A stretch of 64,000 nt of DNA from Desmonostoc geniculatum HA4340-LM1 (lineage in GTDB: Bacteria; Cyanobacteriota; Cyanobacteriia; Cyanobacteriales; Nostocaceae), in assembly GCA_019359545.1 (NCBI GenBank), contig JAHHHB010000008.1:1-64000 (forward strand). Reading direction: 5' to 3'. The number at the start of each line of letters is the position of its first letter. Position 1 is the stretch's first letter. The position numbers and the translations under genes were made by a program. Below, in pieces: positions 7,977-17,470 of this stretch. Below the pieces are notes generated by a model that made no database searches, was not told the DNA's origin, and saw only the letters and a list, made by a program, of their open reading frames with translations.

Positions 7977-10900
7977 CTTGTGGTACTAGGTTTACGATAG
8001 ATTTTCAGAGAAGAGAATACTCCCGGAATAATCGGTAAATAGGCTTGAGTTTGAGTTGGATCATCAGGATACAACAAAGGTACTTCGATAATTTCGCAAT
8101 GATAAGTATTTTCCATTAATTCTTGGCAAGCCTGTCTGATACCAGGTTCATTTCCTCCATGATGAAAAAGGATTGAGGAGCTATTTTGCTCATCCAGAGG
8201 AGGTAAATAATCATGGAAAATCATTAAACCACCGGGAGCAAGTAAGGGATAATAGTTCATAATATCTCGTTTCACACCTTCATAAGAATGATCGCCATCT
8301 ACAAAAATGTAAGGTGGATAGTTACGATCTCGCTCAAAGATAGTCTCTAATTGAGCTAAAGCATCATGGGAAAACATTCTCAAATGAGTAATTTTTGAGG
8401 GTAAGTTATCCAATACTAATTTTAATTGGGGGTGTAATCCTGGATCAATCGCCCATCCTTCTAAGTCATTATGCTCTCTGATTAGGGCTTTTTGATTCAA
8501 AAATAAGGAACTTCCTGCAAAAGAGCCGATCTCCACAAATCGGCAAGGAGAAGAACTAGTTGGTAAAAGTTTACGCATAGCATAATATAGCTGAAAACGC
8601 TCATTCTTCGACATTTGACTTTGAATACCGTACTTCACAGGATCATCTTGGTCAAATTCTTCAATTAATGACTTTTCAAACACTGGATTAATGGCAAATT
8701 TGTGTGGGCAATTAAACCAAACTCCTGTACTGTCTATTTGACGAAGCTCAAATTTTAGTTGACGCTCGGCTTCAAATTCATGTAGGGCTTGACGACATCC
8801 TTCCCAAAAACCATAATCATCTACCTGTACAAATCCATCATTGGAAATGCGATCATAGAAATTATTAATTATGGTTTTAGTAGATTCGTACCAATCACCA
8901 TCCATGTGCAGAAAGGCAATCATCCCTACTGCATCTCTCATTTGTGGTAAGGTATCTTCAAAATAACCTTTAACTAACTGGACAATATCACCAACGCCCA
9001 GTTTATTGCAGACTTCCTTTACACTAGCTTCTGGTGCGGCACAAGTACCTGTACCCCATCCCGTTACCTCAGCAAGAATACCATTAGACTTATCTTTTTC
9101 TGTCGGTGCTGGCATTCCATCAAAAGAGTCAAAGGCATAAACCCAACGGGGTTGTCTGGTATGGCGTTTAATCACTGCGGCTACAAGCGCTGTTGAACCT
9201 CCAGCTGCAACTCCACACTCGACAAAGTTACCGGGGATATTTTCTACACAAATTCTTTTGATGAGCGTAAATAGTGAATATAGTCTCGCCTCACTCAGCA
9301 TTGTATAAGGTTGAATTAACCTATATAATTCTTGAAATTCCGAGTCTTGGATATTACTAGATACAAATTCAGGATATTGATTTAATAATTGCTTGAGAAA
9401 ATTATCAGCTTGATTATTTTCGGGGAAATAGCGTAACTCTTCATACAAGGCTTGAATGGAAGCGGCGGGTTGTCTCATTTGCAAAAAACATTTTGCCCTT
9501 AAATAATCTAAACCCATAATGGGCTGTTTTAAAGCTTTGGCATCATTTAAGCTTTTAAAAGCTTCTTCAAGTTGATTATTATTTAAAGCATGATTTACTT
9601 TTTGAATAAAATCATTATTCTTATTAAACTCTTTTGAAGCAGATAAATTTAAAGATTTAATATTTGCTGGTGTCAGCTTTTTTAGATAACCATTGGTTGC
9701 CCAAGTCAAGTTATAAGCAAAAAAGTCACAATATTCACCATCAATCTCATACTCGTTGTTGTATTCAGCCAGAAAACCTTTCAAGGCTTGATGTGGCCCA
9801 CTGTTATAAAACTTATCCTGAATAATATCGGAAATAATCCCATCTTCGATCACAATATATTCTTCTTGCTCAAGATATGGATGGAAAAAATCTAAAACTG
9901 CCTTACTTGTTTGATAGGAATGATCCGCATCTTCTATTACTAATAAAGGCCGAGGTAATTGCCTTAAGAAATCGGGAGAAAAATTTTCTTGTAAATTTTG
10001 TCCATCTCCTTCCATAAATGTGACATTATGATGAGAATATTTTGTCACCTTTACAATATCCACAGAGTAAACATGACCTTCAATACCAAAATTATTCAAT
10101 AAATCCCCAAACCATAATGCACTACCACCACTTTTTGAGCCAATTTCAATAATAGTGCGAGGCTTTAAATTCCAAATTAAGACAGGATAGATAGCATAAT
10201 CAAAGGGGTTTTTTTGTGTTGCTACACCACGATAAGAATAATTATGAAGACTATTTTGAATAGACATCATTAAATCATAGGGTAAGGCTGTATTCCATGT
10301 TCTTTGATGATTAGGAATATTAACCTTTTGCGGTTTAATTAATGCTTTTTTTAGGGATGCAACCTGTTGTTGTGCTTGAATATGTTCAGGATTATATTCT
10401 AATTCTTTTTGGGCTGCTTCCAGTGCTTCTTCATATCTAGCAACAGCACTATTAAAAATCGCTCTAAAATAATGTAATCCAGGGACAAAAATACCCAAAG
10501 CAGCAGCTTGTTCGCCTAAACGGAGAGCTTTTATTTTATCTCCCTGATTAAAACTTTCTAAAGCTTTTTGAATTATTGCTTCAACTTCTTTCAGTGAATC
10601 TTGACTAATTTCTTGTAAAAGCTGTTTCCCCTTAGTATGATTGGGTAATTTTGCTAGAAGAGAGCAAAGAGAATTTTTTGCTTCAGAAATATAACCTAAT
10701 CTTATCTCGGCTAATGCTTTTAGGTAGTAATAGCTTGAAATTGGCTGTTTTGTAGAACTAATAAGATTAAGGACTTCATGATTATTGTTACTGTTAATAT
10801 ATTCAACTATTTTTTCATTCAATATATTAGAAGTTTCAATAACAAATGATTTCGTTTTACCACCACTAAAGATTGTTTCTTCAGTAAAATTATCTGCCGT

Positions 10901-11788
10901 AGTATTTCGAGTAATCATAGGAGAATGTTTAAGAGGAAACTTCATTGCTTCTATTGCCATATTAGCTAAAGTATTACTAATAGTGTTTGTGTGAGTACCA
11001 GAGCCAAAACCAATATTAGAAACTAGATTTACATTAGGTAATATAGTTAAACCATTATTAGCCCAAAGGGTAAACAGCCAAATATAATCCCAAGTATTAA
11101 AGCCATCATAAACACCTTGGAATATTTTTGACCAGTAAGCAACTGCCTGCTCATTTTGCAAGACTTCATTAAGCCAATTATTATCTCTTAATTCTGTCCA
11201 TAGTTGCATGGAATCATCATATTTTGTCCACGCACGTCTCCAACTAGCCCAGCCCCAACAATGACCATAACGAGAAAAATAATAACTATCTTCGGTTCTG
11301 ATGTGTCCAAATTGGAAGTTATCACCCGAAATCATCATAATGCGTTCATCATCATGATATTTCTCTAATAATTCTTGACAGTAACGGAAAAAAGTTGGAT
11401 GAGGGAGACAATCATCTTCTAAAATAATTGCTGTTTCTACTTGCTCAAATATCCAATCCAAACCACTACTAACTCTTTGTCGACAGCCTAAATTAACATC
11501 AGAGTAATTAGTTAATACTTCACATTCCCAATCAACTTGATTAATAATTGCTCTGGTAGCAGCACATTTTTCTGCTTCTCCGAGTTTATCGGCTCTTGCT
11601 CCATCTGCTACAACTAATAATTTAGGTGGTTTAGCTTGGCGGATGGCTTCAAAGACTCTGGCAGTAGTTTCAGGGCGATTAAATATTAGAAAAGCAACTG
11701 GTGTTGTTAACTGCCAATTATCTTCATATTCATAATCGCTCATTTCTGTATTTAATTGATTTTCTATATCTATAGAGGCATTATTCAT
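7964..11788 (-). CDS. Multimodular GT-A glycosyltransferase with TPR and three SAM methyltransferase-like domains
   Basis: 1274 residues. Residues about 28-290 form a GT-A transferase (PVAFLIFNRPETTARVFEAI; the acidic site AIILEDDCLPH replaces DxD). Residues about 340-480 are TPR. Residues about 500-715 resemble the CmcI/rhamnosyl O-methyltransferase family (TIIEIGSKSGGSALWFGDLL, then VIEDADHSY). Residues about 735-825 are TPR again. Residues about 835-1045 are TylF/macrocin O-methyltransferase-like (GNFVECGVAAGGSTALVAAV; metal-site acids in HMDGDWYEST and QVDDYG). Residues about 1060-1255 are a third class I methyltransferase (CRFVEIGSFAGSSL; FVDGDHSYEGVKRD; MIFHDYLPP). All three keep SAM-loop and acidic motifs, so each may be active. 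It probably builds and O-methylates a surface glycan with the neighbouring transferases (inference). The last codons and TAA come from a heptamer repeat array. The family calls are solid; the substrate is unknown. Confidence 0.85.
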   Translation of the reverse strand: MNNASIDIENQLNTEMSDYEYEDNWQLTTPVAFLIFNRPETTARVFEAIRQAKPPKLLVVADGARADKLGEAEKCAATRAIINQVDWECEVLTNYSDVNLGCRQRVSSGLDWIFEQVETAIILEDDCLPHPTFFRYCQELLEKYHDDERIMMISGDNFQFGHIRTEDSYYFSRYGHCWGWASWRRAWTKYDDSMQLWTELRDNNWLNEVLQNEQAVAYWSKIFQGVYDGFNTWDYIWLFTLWANNGLTILPNVNLVSNIGFGSGTHTNTISNTLANMAIEAMKFPLKHSPMITRNTTADNFTEETIFSGGKTKSFVIETSNILNEKIVEYINSNNNHEVLNLISSTKQPISSYYYLKALAEIRLGYISEAKNSLCSLLAKLPNHTKGKQLLQEISQDSLKEVEAIIQKALESFNQGDKIKALRLGEQAAALGIFVPGLHYFRAIFNSAVARYEEALEAAQKELEYNPEHIQAQQQVASLKKALIKPQKVNIPNHQRTWNTALPYDLMMSIQNSLHNYSYRGVATQKNPFDYAIYPVLIWNLKPRTIIEIGSKSGGSALWFGDLLNNFGIEGHVYSVDIVKVTKYSHHNVTFMEGDGQNLQENFSPDFLRQLPRPLLVIEDADHSYQTSKAVLDFFHPYLEQEEYIVIEDGIISDIIQDKFYNSGPHQALKGFLAEYNNEYEIDGEYCDFFAYNLTWATNGYLKKLTPANIKSLNLSASKEFNKNNDFIQKVNHALNNNQLEEAFKSLNDAKALKQPIMGLDYLRAKCFLQMRQPAASIQALYEELRYFPENNQADNFLKQLLNQYPEFVSSNIQDSEFQELYRLIQPYTMLSEARLYSLFTLIKRICVENIPGNFVECGVAAGGSTALVAAVIKRHTRQPRWVYAFDSFDGMPAPTEKDKSNGILAEVTGWGTGTCAAPEASVKEVCNKLGVGDIVQLVKGYFEDTLPQMRDAVGMIAFLHMDGDWYESTKTIINNFYDRISNDGFVQVDDYGFWEGCRQALHEFEAERQLKFELRQIDSTGVWFNCPHKFAINPVFEKSLIEEFDQDDPVKYGIQSQMSKNERFQLYYAMRKLLPTSSSPCRFVEIGSFAGSSLFLNQKALIREHNDLEGWAIDPGLHPQLKLVLDNLPSKITHLRMFSHDALAQLETIFERDRNYPPYIFVDGDHSYEGVKRDIMNYYPLLAPGGLMIFHDYLPPLDEQNSSSILFHHGGNEPGIRQACQELMENTYHCEIIEVPLLYPDDPTQTQAYLPIIPGVFSSLKIYRKPSTTRRNS

Positions 11789-11878
11789 ATAAACTTAGTT
11801 CTTTTTAACTGCCTATTGTTATGTTTATCATCTTCTCAAATGCAAAATTTATAGAACTGCTGAATACAGTGAACAACT

Positions 11879-11990
11879 CTAAGCGCGATCGCTTTCGCCC
11901 TCTCTCTTCTTCACATCCACCAACACAGTCTGATAATCCTGCCTGTTAGGATGCAACTTCACCAACCTCTCCATTAATGCGATCACACCC
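11879..11990 (-). pseudogene. Decayed duplicate of the C-terminal TPR end of the next gene
   Basis: Right behind the stop of the 142-residue TPR gene, the minus strand reads GVIALMERLVKLHPNRQ...KKREGESDRA and then TAG at 11879. This closely parallels that gene's own end (GAIQPLEKLVKLRPDRP...KKQEGKGDSQ). There is no start, so it looks like a leftover tandem duplication or an older C-terminus cut off by an upstream stop. Confidence 0.7.
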
Positions 11991-11994
11991 TTTA

Positions 11995-12423
11995 TTAATT
12001 AGACTTCGGCTCGTTATTTGTCTGGGAATCGCCCTTTCCCTCTTGCTTTTTAATCTGCTCTAAAAGAACTTTATAATTTGGTCTATCAGGGCGTAACTTC
12101 ACCAACTTTTCTAAAGGTTGAATAGCACCTTCAGTATCTTTCAACTTTAGCCGCACATTTACCAATCCCTCCAGCGCTGTTTGGTTTTCTGGTTCTCGTT
12201 GTAAAACCAACTCGTAGCCCTTCACCTGCTGCTGTAAGGCTGACTCAGGAGAAACAGATGCAGTTGCTGGCTTGGGACTCTGAATAGCCTGTTGGATTGC
12301 GGGAATGGCTGCAAAGACTGTAGAACCAACAAACGACACCATAGAGACTATCGTTAAAATCCTTTGTCGCCGCCCAATCTGCTTTTTGCGGGAAATTAAA
12401 TACTCTTCCCCCTTTCCTGGCAT
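11995..12423 (-). CDS. Small membrane-anchored TPR protein
   Basis: 142 residues. A basic N-terminus (SRKKQIGRRQR) precedes one hydrophobic segment (ILTIVSMVSFVGSTVFAA, about 22-39), then a Pro/Ser linker and about two TPR units (QQVKGYELVLQREPENQTAL; GAIQPLEKLVKLRPDRPNY). It is probably anchored in the plasma or thylakoid membrane with the TPRs as a docking surface. The C-terminus is polar. A TPR-tail remnant follows it immediately. Similar small TPR proteins are common in cyanobacteria; no specific function is recognised. Confidence 0.75.
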   Translation of the reverse strand: MPGKGEEYLISRKKQIGRRQRILTIVSMVSFVGSTVFAAIPAIQQAIQSPKPATASVSPESALQQQVKGYELVLQREPENQTALEGLVNVRLKLKDTEGAIQPLEKLVKLRPDRPNYKVLLEQIKKQEGKGDSQTNNEPKSN

Positions 12424-12597
12424 GTCTTAATAGTTGCTGTAGTAAATACTTAGGTATCAGCAAGCCTCCCGTTATGAGGATACCCACCTGCTCAACTGAA
12501 ACTAACATCTTGGCTGGAAATTTTTTACACAAACTTCAAAACCTGGCTCGGAATATAAACGAGGTCTGTGCTAAGCCAAGGCTGCACGGAGAATTTA

Positions 12598-12722
12598 AGG
12601 GACTTCCAGAAAATAAATTATCCCAAATTATTCGTACATTTGTAGGGGCGCACAGCTGTGCGCCCCTACGTTCGCGGAACGTCCCGCAGGGATGGAATAT
12701 TTTTTTGTTTGGAAGTTTCTAA
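12598..12722. mobile_element. MITE-like element with perfect 28-bp palindrome
   Basis: Imperfect end repeats (GGACTTCCAGAAAATAAA at the left, TTTTTTTGTTTGGAAGTTTC at the right) surround a perfect palindrome at 12642-12669 (arms GTAGGGGCGCACAG and its complement). The palindrome is not followed by T residues, so it is a repeat rather than a terminator. The open frame crossing it on the plus strand is judged non-coding. Confidence 0.55.
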
Positions 12723-13314
12723 TCAGGCGATCGCCCCTCAAATTCCAAGCAAAACCCTCTCCTGCGCCTAGACAGGACAACCCTACAGCTTTTGTTCTCT
12801 GTCCCAAAAGATTAAAATTATATGAAGATTTGCTATAAATTTGCTTAACTATAGATGTTTGCGATATTGTAAATAACGTTTAAATAAACATAAAGGGTAG
12901 ACATTCCTACTCGATTGCAAACTTCACGGTCAGTCAAAAACTTTCACATTAGCCCGTGTTCCATAGTTTCTTCGGCAAACGCACCTATTTTTTTGTGACT
13001 AAAAAAATAAACTTTTACCACTCCTCCTGACTCAAGTGAGCAGTGCAACTTACCCTTTATCCACCTCACCCTTTAACCCTTGCCCGACTTCCGCAAGAAG
13101 TTGAAGCAGTGCTTAGCACAATTAGGGGGTTCTAGTGGTGATTACCGTACAAAAATGAATTTCCCAGCAATTGAGTAGAGTTTGTTATGGTATAGTTAGA
13201 AAGTTAAGACTAGCTTCACCAAATTACACCACTCTACGAGCCGGCAACAATTGCAGAATGGAAAGCGGTTTTAATTAAGCATTTACCAAACAAAATCTGA
13301 ATTCAATCGAGGTT
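12723..13314. other. Long non-coding region upstream of the DUF4327 gene
   Basis: About 590 bp without a convincing gene on either strand. It is AT-rich with one HIP1-like site at the left. A possible -10 element (TATAGT, about 13191-13196) lies some 120 bp before the next start. It likely holds the promoter and a long leader; no known riboswitch or ncRNA recognised. Confidence 0.4.
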
Positions 13315-13533
13315 ATGACTCAGCAAGTAATTCACCCAATGGTGAAATTGCAGCGTAACGTGCAATCACTCATAGAATCGAACATTATCAAGCCAAGCGA
13401 TAGTATCTGGAAAATCGCTTTGCTCTACGGCAATGAATGGCAGCACTGGAAACAAGAGCTGCTAGACTTCGGCTTTAGTATGCAAGACCCAATTAGCGAA
13501 TTGCTAGATGTAGAAGCTTGGGATGAAGAATAG
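13315..13533 (+). CDS. Conserved small cyanobacterial protein (DUF4327-like)
   Basis: 72 residues, with the look of the DUF4327 family known from cyanobacteria: a short N-terminus (MTQQVIHPMVKLQRNVQSL), a central SIWKIALLYGNEWQHWK block and an acidic end (LLDVEAWDEE). No membrane segment or catalytic motif. The ATG follows GAGG at a normal distance. It is monocistronic, with an inverted G/C-rich repeat just behind the stop. Function unknown. Confidence 0.8.
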   Translation: MTQQVIHPMVKLQRNVQSLIESNIIKPSDSIWKIALLYGNEWQHWKQELLDFGFSMQDPISELLDVEAWDEE

Positions 13534-13540
13534 GGCATGA

Positions 13541-13630
13541 GGATTGGGGATTAGGGACTGGGGACTAGGAAATAATTATTTGTAACTCCTAACACTCAGT
13601 ACCCAGTCCCCAATACCCAGTACCCAGCCC
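13541..13630. repeat. Inverted array of GGGGATT/CCCCAAT-type heptamers
   Basis: G-rich heptamers (GGGGATT, GGGACTG) face their complements (CAGTCCC, CAATACC) across an AT-rich centre. The sequence can fold into a long hairpin between two convergent genes, so it may act as a bidirectional terminator. The same family recurs at 14928-15022 and 19488-19512. Confidence 0.65.
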
Positions 13631-13632
13631 CC

Positions 13633-14913
13633 CTATTGACAAGCAGCTAAGGCCGTAGCTAATTCCTTGGCATTCTGATAGCGATCGCGTGGCAATGGTT
13701 CGGTAACGCGGTCAATAACATCTCTCAATTGGGAACTAATGGTGGGAACTTTTGCCACATCAAACCTGAAGTGTCGCCCCCGTTGGCGGTAATACTTGAA
13801 AGGATTTTCGCCAGTGAGCAGAAAAATCAGCGTTGGTCCAATTGCATATAAGTCAGATTGCGTCAAAGGTTGTCCTCGTTCTTGTTCGGGAGCGCAGTAA
13901 CCTTCTGCCCCAATACGAGTACCGGGCGCTGTGCCAATTTCCTTAACTGCGCCAAAATCCAGCACCACTATGCGATTTTGAAAACTTCGCACCATCAAGT
14001 TGGCGGGTTTAATATCGCGGTGAATCAGTGGAGGCTCTTGGCTATGAAGATAGTCTAATATCTCGCACGTTTGGATCATCCAAGCGATCGCTTGGTTTGG
14101 CGTTACTGGGCCAGTGGTAGAAATACGTTTTTCTAAATCTTGTCCGTGGATTAATTCCATTGCCAAGAATTTTTTTCCATCTTCCACAAAGAAATCATAA
14201 TACTTGGGAATTCCAGGATGCTTGAGAGATTTGAGAGTGTATGCCTCACGCTCAAATAATTCTTGAGCTTTGGCAATTCTCACCATATCAGCATTCATTT
14301 GCTTCAACACCAGCAGTTGTGGCATACCCGCAATCAAACCAGCCGCATCCCAAGCGAGATAGGTAGTACCCATTCCTCCTTGTCCCAGAGTTCGCAACAC
14401 CTGATAATGGCGAATCGTCTGTTGCACTGACAGCGGTTGACCGCAGTGGATGCAAAACAAATTATTCGGGGAGTTGCCTTCGTGGATGCAAGTGTAGGAT
14501 AAAATCCCAGGATTTTTTGCTGAAGAGACTGTTGGAGCCGCGTTTTCCAGCGTTTCTTGTATCTCTTCCCAAGGCAACCAAACCTCCGGTGATTTTACCT
14601 CCTGGATTTGGAATTGCAGTATTGGGCCTCCCTGTGCCAATTGCAAAAGGGAATTATCTGGTAGCGGACTTTGAATCACCAAGACACCATTGAGGAAAGT
14701 CCCATTTGTACCCTGGCTAATTAGTTGCCAAGCACCGCCATTGCTAGCAGAATCCACTTGTCTAAGTTCTAGATGATACCGAGAAACCAAACTATCAGTT
14801 AAAACAACATGATTGTCTGCTGCTCGGCCAATCCGAATTATGGAAGAGTTTTCAAAGCACCACTGATGGAGCGGCGTTTTCTGTTGCGGTTCTAACAGGG
14901 TCAGAGTAACCAC
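13633..14913 (-). CDS. FHA-domain serine/threonine protein kinase
   Basis: 426 residues. Residues about 1-95 form an FHA phosphothreonine-binding domain (IRIGRAADNHVVLTDSLVSR, then GTNGTFLNG). A short zinc-ribbon-like pair (CIHEGNSPNNLFCIHCG) follows. Residues about 170-425 are a Hanks-type kinase with a glycine loop (LGQGGMGTTYLAWD), catalytic Lys in LVLKQMN, HRDIKPANL, DFG in LDFGAVKEIG, and an APE-equivalent CAPEQERG. All catalytic residues are present. There is no transmembrane segment, so it is cytosolic. A PP2C phosphatase with a matching zinc-ribbon head lies directly upstream on the same strand, so the two probably form a kinase/phosphatase switch. Confidence 0.9.
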   Translation of the reverse strand: MVTLTLLEPQQKTPLHQWCFENSSIIRIGRAADNHVVLTDSLVSRYHLELRQVDSASNGGAWQLISQGTNGTFLNGVLVIQSPLPDNSLLQLAQGGPILQFQIQEVKSPEVWLPWEEIQETLENAAPTVSSAKNPGILSYTCIHEGNSPNNLFCIHCGQPLSVQQTIRHYQVLRTLGQGGMGTTYLAWDAAGLIAGMPQLLVLKQMNADMVRIAKAQELFEREAYTLKSLKHPGIPKYYDFFVEDGKKFLAMELIHGQDLEKRISTTGPVTPNQAIAWMIQTCEILDYLHSQEPPLIHRDIKPANLMVRSFQNRIVVLDFGAVKEIGTAPGTRIGAEGYCAPEQERGQPLTQSDLYAIGPTLIFLLTGENPFKYYRQRGRHFRFDVAKVPTISSQLRDVIDRVTEPLPRDRYQNAKELATALAACQ

Positions 14914-14927
14914 AATACGACCTATAA

Positions 14928-15022
14928 GGTAAGGGGACTGGGGATTGGGGATTGGGGATTGGGTATTGGGTATAAAGAATTTTATCCTAGTCCCCAGTCC
15001 CCAGTACCTAGTCCCCAGTCCC
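14928..15022. repeat. Inverted G-rich/C-rich heptamer array between PP2C and kinase genes
   Basis: GGGGATT-type heptamers are followed by CCCCAGT-type heptamers, giving a foldback. It fills nearly the whole 113-bp spacer and could attenuate transcription from the phosphatase into the kinase gene. Confidence 0.65.
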
Positions 15023-15026
15023 TTCT

Positions 15027-16988
15027 TTAACTTTCAAGATTTGGACGCACTTTTGCCCGAATCAGTATAGCAGTAATGTTGTCGTGACCATTGTGTTGGT
15101 TCGCCAAATCAATTAATTCTGTAACGCCACGTTCTAAGTTAGCGCTAGAACTGAGTAATGGTTCTAAGTGAGTCTGCCAATGGGTTTCTAGTAAATCATT
15201 ATCTGATAAACCATCCGATGCCAACACTAGAAGGGTATCTTCATTGATCTCGAAAAAGCCCACATCGGGATTAATGGACTTTTCATCACGGGGTCCCAAT
15301 GCTTGGGTGAGTTGGTAGGCATCCGGGCGGGCGTAAGCTATACTTGCTTCCACTCCCCTTGTAATTTCCCGTTGCCCGACTTCGTGATCTACTGTGACTT
15401 GTTGTAATCCCTGTTTGCGCGTCAGGCGGTAGAGACGGCTATCTCCCACATGAGCTACTGCTGCTTGAGTGTCTTGAATTAAGAGCATTACCAGAGTTGT
15501 ACCCATGCGCCCGACTCCAAAGCGAGCATCTTGTTGATTGAGCTTGTAAATCGCCTCATTTGCTAAATAAACTGCCTCACGAATACTATTTTCTGTTGGC
15601 AGTTGATTAGGAATCCAGTGTTCTTGGAAATATTCCCTGAGGGTGTTGACTGCTAACTCACTGGCTACCTCGCCGCCAGCGTGTCCACCCATACCATCAC
15701 AGAGAATATACAAACCATGCCCTAGCAGGATTCGAGTTTTGGGTAACTCCAGTTTCTCAATTTTAGTTTCAATACCAAAGTAGTCTTCGTTATGATGACG
15801 TTGACGCCCTACATCTGTGCGTCCTGCATCTTCCAAGCTACTTAATTGCATCGCCAGCACAACAGTTGGCATATCATCAGCTTTACTAATGATATCTTCT
15901 GGTTCATCTGATTGCAGGATAGTAGGCACAACAGTATGTTTCTCCTGTATTGGGGGCAAAGTTCCGGTTCCTAGTGCTTCCAGTTCCACGGAGATTTCCT
16001 GCAAACGCGATCGCAACTGTGCGATCGTTTCAATTTTACCTGCCTCTAAATCTCCTAACATCTGCACCACAGAACCAAATTGAGTACGTTGAGTCTGTCT
16101 AAATAGGCTTTGCCAAAGCCGCCCCAAAGCTTGGATAGTTAACGGTTGCTGTGAAATCACAGATATTTGGGCTTGGTCATCTTCTAGCGACTCGGCGATC
16201 GCCTGACTATTCCCTGATTCCACATACAATCTCTGTAGCGCCAGTGTTTGGTCTTCATCCAATCGCAAATTCGACAATTCCAACAGACTTTGACGACAAT
16301 TCACTGGTTCCAATATTGCCCAAAGTTGGGTCATTTGATAACACCAGTGTAAAATTTTTAACGAACTCGTTGTCTCTTCTTGCCACAAATCAAGTAAAAG
16401 TTGCCAATTGGAGCGGTCTTCGATTATTACTACCTGTTTATCACCTTGCTGCCATGCATCGTGAATCCGTGGTATCCCTGGCTGACCTTGGTATTGTAAA
16501 GCAATATAAAGTTTAGCAAGGCTAGGAATTGCATTTGTTGCCACTGATGGCGTTACCAGATCCGATTGCTGATTTCCTAATATTGCCTCAATAGGTGATA
16601 TTTGATACGGTTGGCAGTCTAGAACTCTTGCCTCTGCCTCAGTAATATTTTCTAAACTAGGTAAGGTATCTAACAATTGATAGCGCTGCTGAGGATCTAA
16701 AAATGTAATTTCAGGACTGGGGGATAGAGGAGATGACGGGGATGAGGGGGATGAGGGAGAATTTACTTCCCCCACTCCCTCATCTCCCTCATCTCCAGTC
16801 CCTTCTTGAGTAATAATTGCCCAAAATACTGTTCCGCATTCTGTGCCACAGTTGTGACAACGTAGAGCATTCACAGGAACATCGGTACTGCATTCAGGAC
16901 AGACTTTGTGAGTCAGGGACGTGCCGCATTTTTGACAGAATTTGTTGGTATTAGGGTTTTCAAATTTACACTGAGGGCAAATCAGCAT
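15027..16988 (-). CDS. PP2C-type serine/threonine phosphatase with N-terminal zinc ribbons
   Basis: 653 residues. Two CxxC...CxxC zinc ribbons occupy residues 1-50 (CPQCKFENPNTNKFCQKCG; CPECSTDVPVNALRCHNCG). A Gly/Asp/Glu then Ser/Pro linker (about 63-92) is encoded by a GATGAGGG-type repeat. A helical middle region (about 100-380) resembles a degenerate kinase or TPR-like domain. Residues about 390-650 are a PP2C domain with its metal-binding Asp motifs (RHHNEDYFG, CDGMGGHAGG, HVGDSRLYRL, LASDGLSDND, HNGHDNITAI). It should remove phosphate from Ser/Thr, plausibly opposing the downstream FHA kinase. The upstream 480 bp holds repeats and probably the promoter. Confidence 0.9.
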   Translation of the reverse strand: MLICPQCKFENPNTNKFCQKCGTSLTHKVCPECSTDVPVNALRCHNCGTECGTVFWAIITQEGTGDEGDEGVGEVNSPSSPSSPSSPLSPSPEITFLDPQQRYQLLDTLPSLENITEAEARVLDCQPYQISPIEAILGNQQSDLVTPSVATNAIPSLAKLYIALQYQGQPGIPRIHDAWQQGDKQVVIIEDRSNWQLLLDLWQEETTSSLKILHWCYQMTQLWAILEPVNCRQSLLELSNLRLDEDQTLALQRLYVESGNSQAIAESLEDDQAQISVISQQPLTIQALGRLWQSLFRQTQRTQFGSVVQMLGDLEAGKIETIAQLRSRLQEISVELEALGTGTLPPIQEKHTVVPTILQSDEPEDIISKADDMPTVVLAMQLSSLEDAGRTDVGRQRHHNEDYFGIETKIEKLELPKTRILLGHGLYILCDGMGGHAGGEVASELAVNTLREYFQEHWIPNQLPTENSIREAVYLANEAIYKLNQQDARFGVGRMGTTLVMLLIQDTQAAVAHVGDSRLYRLTRKQGLQQVTVDHEVGQREITRGVEASIAYARPDAYQLTQALGPRDEKSINPDVGFFEINEDTLLVLASDGLSDNDLLETHWQTHLEPLLSSSANLERGVTELIDLANQHNGHDNITAILIRAKVRPNLES

Positions 16989-17160
16989 AGTGGAAGTTCC
17001 TTAATTCCCGTTTCAAGGTGGTTCTAGCCACTAAGATCCAAGGTGCCACAATTGGCTGCCCCTGACTACAGTAGACTTACAATAGATTGTAATTTTAACA
17101 GTTAATTTTGGTGGCAGTATTAATTCTGACGCATCAAATATTTTAATGGGCATGGGGCAT

Positions 17161-17216
17161 TGAGCATGGGGGATGAGGGAGATGAGGGGGATGAGGGAGA
17201 GGGGGGAGACTTGGGA
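17161..17216. repeat. GATGAGGG low-complexity repeat
   Basis: Several GATGAGGG/GAGATGAGG units, the same family that codes for linkers in the PP2C gene (16725-16800) and in the gene at 49886-51790. Here it is intergenic. Confidence 0.7.
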
Positions 17217-17229
17217 GAAAGATTGCTAC

Positions 17230-17367
17230 CCAATACTGCTCGGTTAAGCCTAAAAAATTACTTTGGTGTAGGTTGGGTTGAGGAACGAAACCCAACATTT
17301 TCAGGGCTTTGTTGGGTTTCACTCTGTTCAACCCAACCTACAAATTTTCTTAACCGAATAGTATTGG
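17230..17367. mobile_element. Nested foldback element (MITE-like, 138 bp)
   Basis: The outer end repeats CCAATACTGCTCGGTTAAG (17230-17248) and its near complement (17349-17367) match at 17 of 19 positions. Inside is a second inverted repeat built on TAGGTTGGGTT and AACCCAACCTA. No coding capacity. Confidence 0.65.
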
Positions 17368-17397
17368 ATTGCTACCTTGTCCCCCAAGTCTTCCTTG

Positions 17398-17470
17398 TCC
17401 TCTTCCCATGCCCCATGCCCCATGCCCTATGCCCCATGCCCAATGCCCGATGTCCCATGCCCCATGCCCT
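17398..17470. repeat. STRR heptamer array (CATGCCC)n
   Basis: About ten imperfect copies of a CATGCCC heptamer, typical of short tandemly repeated repetitive sequences in heterocystous cyanobacteria. It abuts the stop of the truncated solute-binding gene. Confidence 0.8.

Noticed and set aside
12245-12532. 95-codon minus-strand frame
   Set aside because: It overlaps the start of the small TPR gene in another frame; composition is not protein-like.
12474-12722. 82-codon plus-strand frame
   Set aside because: It runs through a perfect 28-bp palindrome and other MITE sequence, has no ribosome-binding site and resembles no protein family.
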